Positions 61,854-64,000 of a stretch of DNA of 64,000 nt are shown here, piece after piece (position 1 is the stretch's first letter; each line of letters opens with the position of its first letter). This DNA comes from JAKPBU01 sp964425695 (lineage in GTDB: Bacteria; Pseudomonadota; Gammaproteobacteria; Xanthomonadales; Xanthomonadaceae): the NCBI GenBank assembly GCA_964425695.1, contig CAYRNF010000002.1, positions 248,001 through 312,000 of the forward strand, read 5' to 3'. Both the position numbers and the translations under genes were made by a program. Below the pieces are notes generated by a model. The model worked only from the letters and a program-made list of their open reading frames with translations. It was not told the DNA's origin and did no database searches.

Positions 61854-62027
61854 GCAAATCCCCCGTAGCCCCCTTTTTCAAAGGGGGCGGGCACCGTCGT
61901 GGTCCGGTTCGAATCGCGGCCCTGCGAATAGCGGTTCTGCGAGTCGCGCGAAACCAGTCGCCCGCTGCGTGAATTCACCCCCTTCGAAGATGGGGGGCGG
62001 CGCGCGCAGCGCGACGGGGGAATTTGC
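61854..62027. mobile_element. Palindromic repeat unit A (MITE/REPIN-like)
   Basis: 174 bp bounded by inverted ends GCAAATCCCCC and GGGGGAATTTGC (one extra base). Near the left end is a 9-bp hairpin GCCCCCTTT / AAAGGGGGC preceded by GTAG. The right part carries GCGCGCAGCGCG. The first 42 bp (61849-61890) are identical to unit B. Confidence 0.8.
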
Positions 62028-62060
62028 TTCACGCGGTAGTGCTCGGTTGGCGAAGCAAAG

Positions 62061-62177
62061 GCAAATCCCCCGTAGCCCCCTTTTTCAAAGGGGGCGGCGC
62101 AAGTGCGCGAAAATGCACGATGCGAAAACCTCCTTTGAAAAAGGGGGTCGACGCGCGCAGCGCGGCGGGGGATTTGC
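62061..62177. mobile_element. Palindromic repeat unit B (MITE/REPIN-like)
   Basis: 117 bp bounded by perfect inverted ends GCAAATCCCCC and GGGGGATTTGC. It carries the same GTAG-hairpin on the left, an opposed GAAAAAGGGGG on the right and the shared GCGCGCAGCGCG core. It contains no coding region, so it would depend on a transposase elsewhere. Confidence 0.82.
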
Positions 62178-62209
62178 GCGGAGAAGCCATTGGCAGCGGC
62201 GGGCCGTCC

Positions 62210-63202
62210 TCAACCCGGCGCTGGTATCGCGCGCAGCAGCGCGGCGACCGAGTCGTCCGCGGTCCTGCGCTCGGCTTCGGCCACGAACGACAGCAGCAGG
62301 CGATGGCGCAGCACCGGTGCCGCCAGCGCAAGCACGTCCTCGCGCGTGGCCGCCAGGCGGCCGTGCAGCAGTGCGCGTGCCTTCGACGCGAGCACCAGCG
62401 ACTGGCCCGCGCGCGGCCCTGCGCCCCAGCGCACCCACTGGTTGATTTCGGCGGGCGCGCCCTCGCCGGGACGCGTGGCGCGCACCAGGCGCGTGATCCA
62501 TGCGAGCAGGTCCTCGCCCAGGTGCACCTCGCGCACGCGCGCCTGCAGGCTCAGGATGGCCTCGCCGTGCATCACCCGCGGCACCTCGGGCTGCGCCGCG
62601 CCGGTGGTGTGGTCGATGATCGCCCGCTCTTCTTCCTCGCTCGGATAGTCCACGCGCACGTGCAGCAGGAAGCGGTCCAGCTGCGCTTCCGGCAGCGGAT
62701 ACGTGCCGCTCTGCTCGATCGGGTTCTGCGTGGCCAGCACGAAGAACGGGGCGGGCAGGGCGTGGGTGGCGCCGGCGTAGCTGACCGTGCGTTCCTGCAT
62801 CGCCTCCAGTAGCGCGGCCTGGGTCTTGGGCGGGGTGCGGTTGAGCTCGTCGGCCAGCAGCAGGTTGGTGAAGACGGGGCCGCGCTGGAACTTGAAGTGG
62901 CGGTGCCCGGTGCCGTGGTCCTCTTCCAGAATCTCGGTGCCCAGGATGTCGCTGGGCATCAGGTCAGGCGTGAACTGCACGCGCCGGAACTGCAGGTCCA
63001 GCGCCTGCCCGAGCGTGCGCACCAGCAGCGTCTTGCCCAGCCCGGGCACGCCTTCCAGCAGGCAGTGTCCGCCGGCCAGCAGCGCGATCAGCAACTGCTC
63101 GACCACGTCCTGCTGGCCGACCACGGCGGTGGCGATGGCGTCGCGCAGCGTGGACAGCTGCGCCAGCTCGCGCTGGATGTCGGCTTCGGTGGGATTGCTC
63201 AT
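62210..63202 (-). CDS. MoxR-family AAA+ ATPase
   Basis: 330 residues. Walker A is GVPGLGKTLL, Walker B LLLADELNRTPPKTQAALLEAMQE, sensor region VLATQNPIEQSGTYPLPEAQLDRF. MoxR ATPases act as chaperones that mature metal- or VWA-containing complexes. ATG gives MSNPTEAD. It should act with the DUF58 and BatA-like products. Separated from the upstream DUF4159 gene by 121 bp holding a REP pair. Confidence 0.93.
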   Translation of the reverse strand: MSNPTEADIQRELAQLSTLRDAIATAVVGQQDVVEQLLIALLAGGHCLLEGVPGLGKTLLVRTLGQALDLQFRRVQFTPDLMPSDILGTEILEEDHGTGHRHFKFQRGPVFTNLLLADELNRTPPKTQAALLEAMQERTVSYAGATHALPAPFFVLATQNPIEQSGTYPLPEAQLDRFLLHVRVDYPSEEEERAIIDHTTGAAQPEVPRVMHGEAILSLQARVREVHLGEDLLAWITRLVRATRPGEGAPAEINQWVRWGAGPRAGQSLVLASKARALLHGRLAATREDVLALAAPVLRHRLLLSFVAEAERRTADDSVAALLRAIPAPG

Positions 63203-63232
63203 GGGGATCGCCTGACAGGGGAGGTGCGGAAC

Positions 63233-63312
63233 GTAGGAGCGGCTTTGAGCCGCGGGTGCGGGATGGGCCAGGGCGCCGCAGGCTTACGGTCGCGGCCGCA
63301 GCCGCTCCTGTA
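63233..63312. repeat. GTAG-headed REP pair in opposed orientation
   Basis: Left arm 63233-63258 starts GTAGGAGCGGCTTTGAGCCG; right arm 63287-63312 contains GCGGCCGCAGCCGCTCCT then GTA. They are near-perfect reverse complements around a 28-nt spacer, the layout of a REPIN. Confidence 0.75.
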
Positions 63313-63323
63313 TCTGCGAAGCG

Positions 63324-64000
63324 TCATGCGGTGAGCGCGTAGATCACGATGTTCACCGCGAACTTGGTATTGTCCTCGGCCAGGAACCGCTTGTTGCGCC
63401 AGTCGTAGTCCCATTCGCAGCCGTAGTCCTTGTTGCTGTACAGCACGCCCAGGCGCCCGCCGATCTCGATGCCCTTGAGGTAGTCGTGCACCAGGTCGTC
63501 GCCCCAGCCGTTGAGTTCGAAGCTGGTCGCCGGCGGGCCGTCGCGGAAGGTGAAGAAGCTGCGGTAGATCGCGTGGTTGTTGGGCAGCTTCTTCAATGCC
63601 CGCGCGCCGAAGATCGATGCCATCTGCGCCTCGAAGGACCTGGCGAACAGGCCGTCGATGTCGTGGTTGCAGTCGTCCACGAACACGAATCCGCCGTTGC
63701 GCACGTAGCGCTCGAAGTTGCGGCGTTCGGCCGGGTTGAACTCCACCAGCTTGTGCCCGGCCAGGTAGCAGAACGGGGCCTGCAGCATCTTCGGATCCGC
63801 CAGCGCGACCACGCGCTCCTTGGGATCCACGCGCAGGCTCGTGTAGTCGATCAGCGACGTGATCACGTTGGACGGCATGCGCTGGTCCACGTCCCAGTCG
63901 CCGGACTCGTAGCGCAGGCGGGTGAACCAGAAGTCGTACTGCGCGGCGCGGGCGGGCAGGGCGGCTGCCGCCGCCGCGCCGGCCAGCAGCTGCAGGGCGT
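63324..64000 (-). CDS. DUF4159-like secreted protein (5' end outside window)
   Basis: The frame is open to the window edge, so the start lies beyond 64000. The first visible residues (LQLLAGAAAAAALPARAAQ) are the end of a signal peptide. The mature part begins YDFWFTRLRYESGDWDVD and continues NPAERRNFERYVRNGGFVFVDDCNHD and KGIEIGGRLGVLYSNKDYGCEWDYDW, the DUF4159 pattern. 225 residues visible. The first gene seen of the MoxR cluster. Confidence 0.85.
   Translation of the reverse strand, partial: ALQLLAGAAAAAALPARAAQYDFWFTRLRYESGDWDVDQRMPSNVITSLIDYTSLRVDPKERVVALADPKMLQAPFCYLAGHKLVEFNPAERRNFERYVRNGGFVFVDDCNHDIDGLFARSFEAQMASIFGARALKKLPNNHAIYRSFFTFRDGPPATSFELNGWGDDLVHDYLKGIEIGGRLGVLYSNKDYGCEWDYDWRNKRFLAEDNTKFAVNIVIYALTA

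Larger units (their letters stand above)
61827..62209. other. 383-bp gap inside the MoxR cluster
   Basis: Almost entirely filled by the two palindromic elements listed separately (61854-62027 and 62061-62177). No gene. Confidence 0.7.

Noticed and set aside
59656..61881. Upstream extension of the DUF4175 frame to 1483 residues
   Set aside because: The extension lies in the wrong frame of the BatA-like and DUF58 genes and is pure Arg/Ala/Gly-rich shadow; the ATGA overlap at 59655 fixes the real start.
61849..62097. Possible CRISPR-type direct repeats
   Set aside because: Only two copies, 207 bp apart and carrying inverted ends and hairpins; this is a palindromic mobile-type element, not an array.

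Overview
The window is chromosomal DNA of a GC-rich gammaproteobacterium, most likely a member of the Xanthomonadaceae/Lysobacteraceae (Lysobacter, Luteimonas or Pseudoxanthomonas type). The reasons are the gene orders pabB-pabC-mltG-tmk-holB-pilZ, rpoE-rseA-mucD-lepA-lepB-DUF4845-rnc-era-recO and nagZ-hpt-MTI phosphorylase, two c-di-GMP turnover proteins, a TonB-dependent receptor, and many short GTAG-headed palindromes of the REP/SMAG type known from Stenotrophomonas. The genus is an inference; there is no rRNA to settle it. Most of the window is housekeeping DNA, very densely coded. I saw no prophage, insertion sequence, CRISPR array or origin.

Region by region: 1-0.9 kb, the end of a coiled-coil/membrane/zinc-ribbon protein. 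1.0-6.4 kb, a tightly overlapped operon for p-aminobenzoate synthesis (pabB, pabC), peptidoglycan lytic transglycosylase (mltG), thymidylate kinase, DNA polymerase III delta prime and type IV pilus PilZ. 6.5-9.8 kb, a lipoprotein esterase convergent with a FadB/FadJ-type beta-oxidation protein. 10-19.1 kb, envelope-stress sigma factor, its anti-sigma and the MucD protease, then lepA, signal peptidase I, DUF4845, RNase III, Era and RecO. 19.2-22.8 kb, an orphan REC-Hpt protein diverging from a YdbH-like/YdbL-like pair probably involved in envelope lipid transport. 22.9-27.9 kb, rlmD, a CYTH protein, nagZ, hpt, methylthioinosine phosphorylase and a cold-shock gene.

28.4-38.5 kb carries two GGDEF-EAL proteins (one membrane MASE1-PAS, one soluble GAF-GAF), an ABC exporter, a yigZ gene broken by a one-base frameshift, and an ECF sigma factor with a translationally coupled single-span membrane protein. 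38.5-43.6 kb has a VWA lipoprotein, a DUF1579 protein and a TonB-dependent receptor. The sigma-linked membrane protein and the VWA lipoprotein share a TVTGSR motif normally met just before the plug of TonB receptors.

43.9-55.4 kb: an aldehyde dehydrogenase, xseA divergent from ispG, a PAP2 phosphatase overlapping ispG, an LprI-like protein, an EamA permease, murB, pyrD, a methyltransferase and an antiquitin-type aldehyde dehydrogenase. A tRNA-Arg(CCU) follows. 55.6-64.0 kb is a minus-strand cluster read DUF4159 - MoxR ATPase - DUF58 - BatA-like - DUF4175 - large membrane protein. It holds a pair of palindromic mobile-type repeats between MoxR and DUF58 and a GTAG repeat pair upstream of MoxR.

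Transcription signals: several genes (era, recO, ispG, xseA, MTI phosphorylase) have a TACAAT- or GATAAT-like hexamer only 6-8 nt before the start codon, which would make their mRNAs leaderless. In xseA/ispG and recO the hexamer lies at the GTAG end of a REP-like palindrome. All functional calls rest on reading the sequence and family knowledge; no database search was run.
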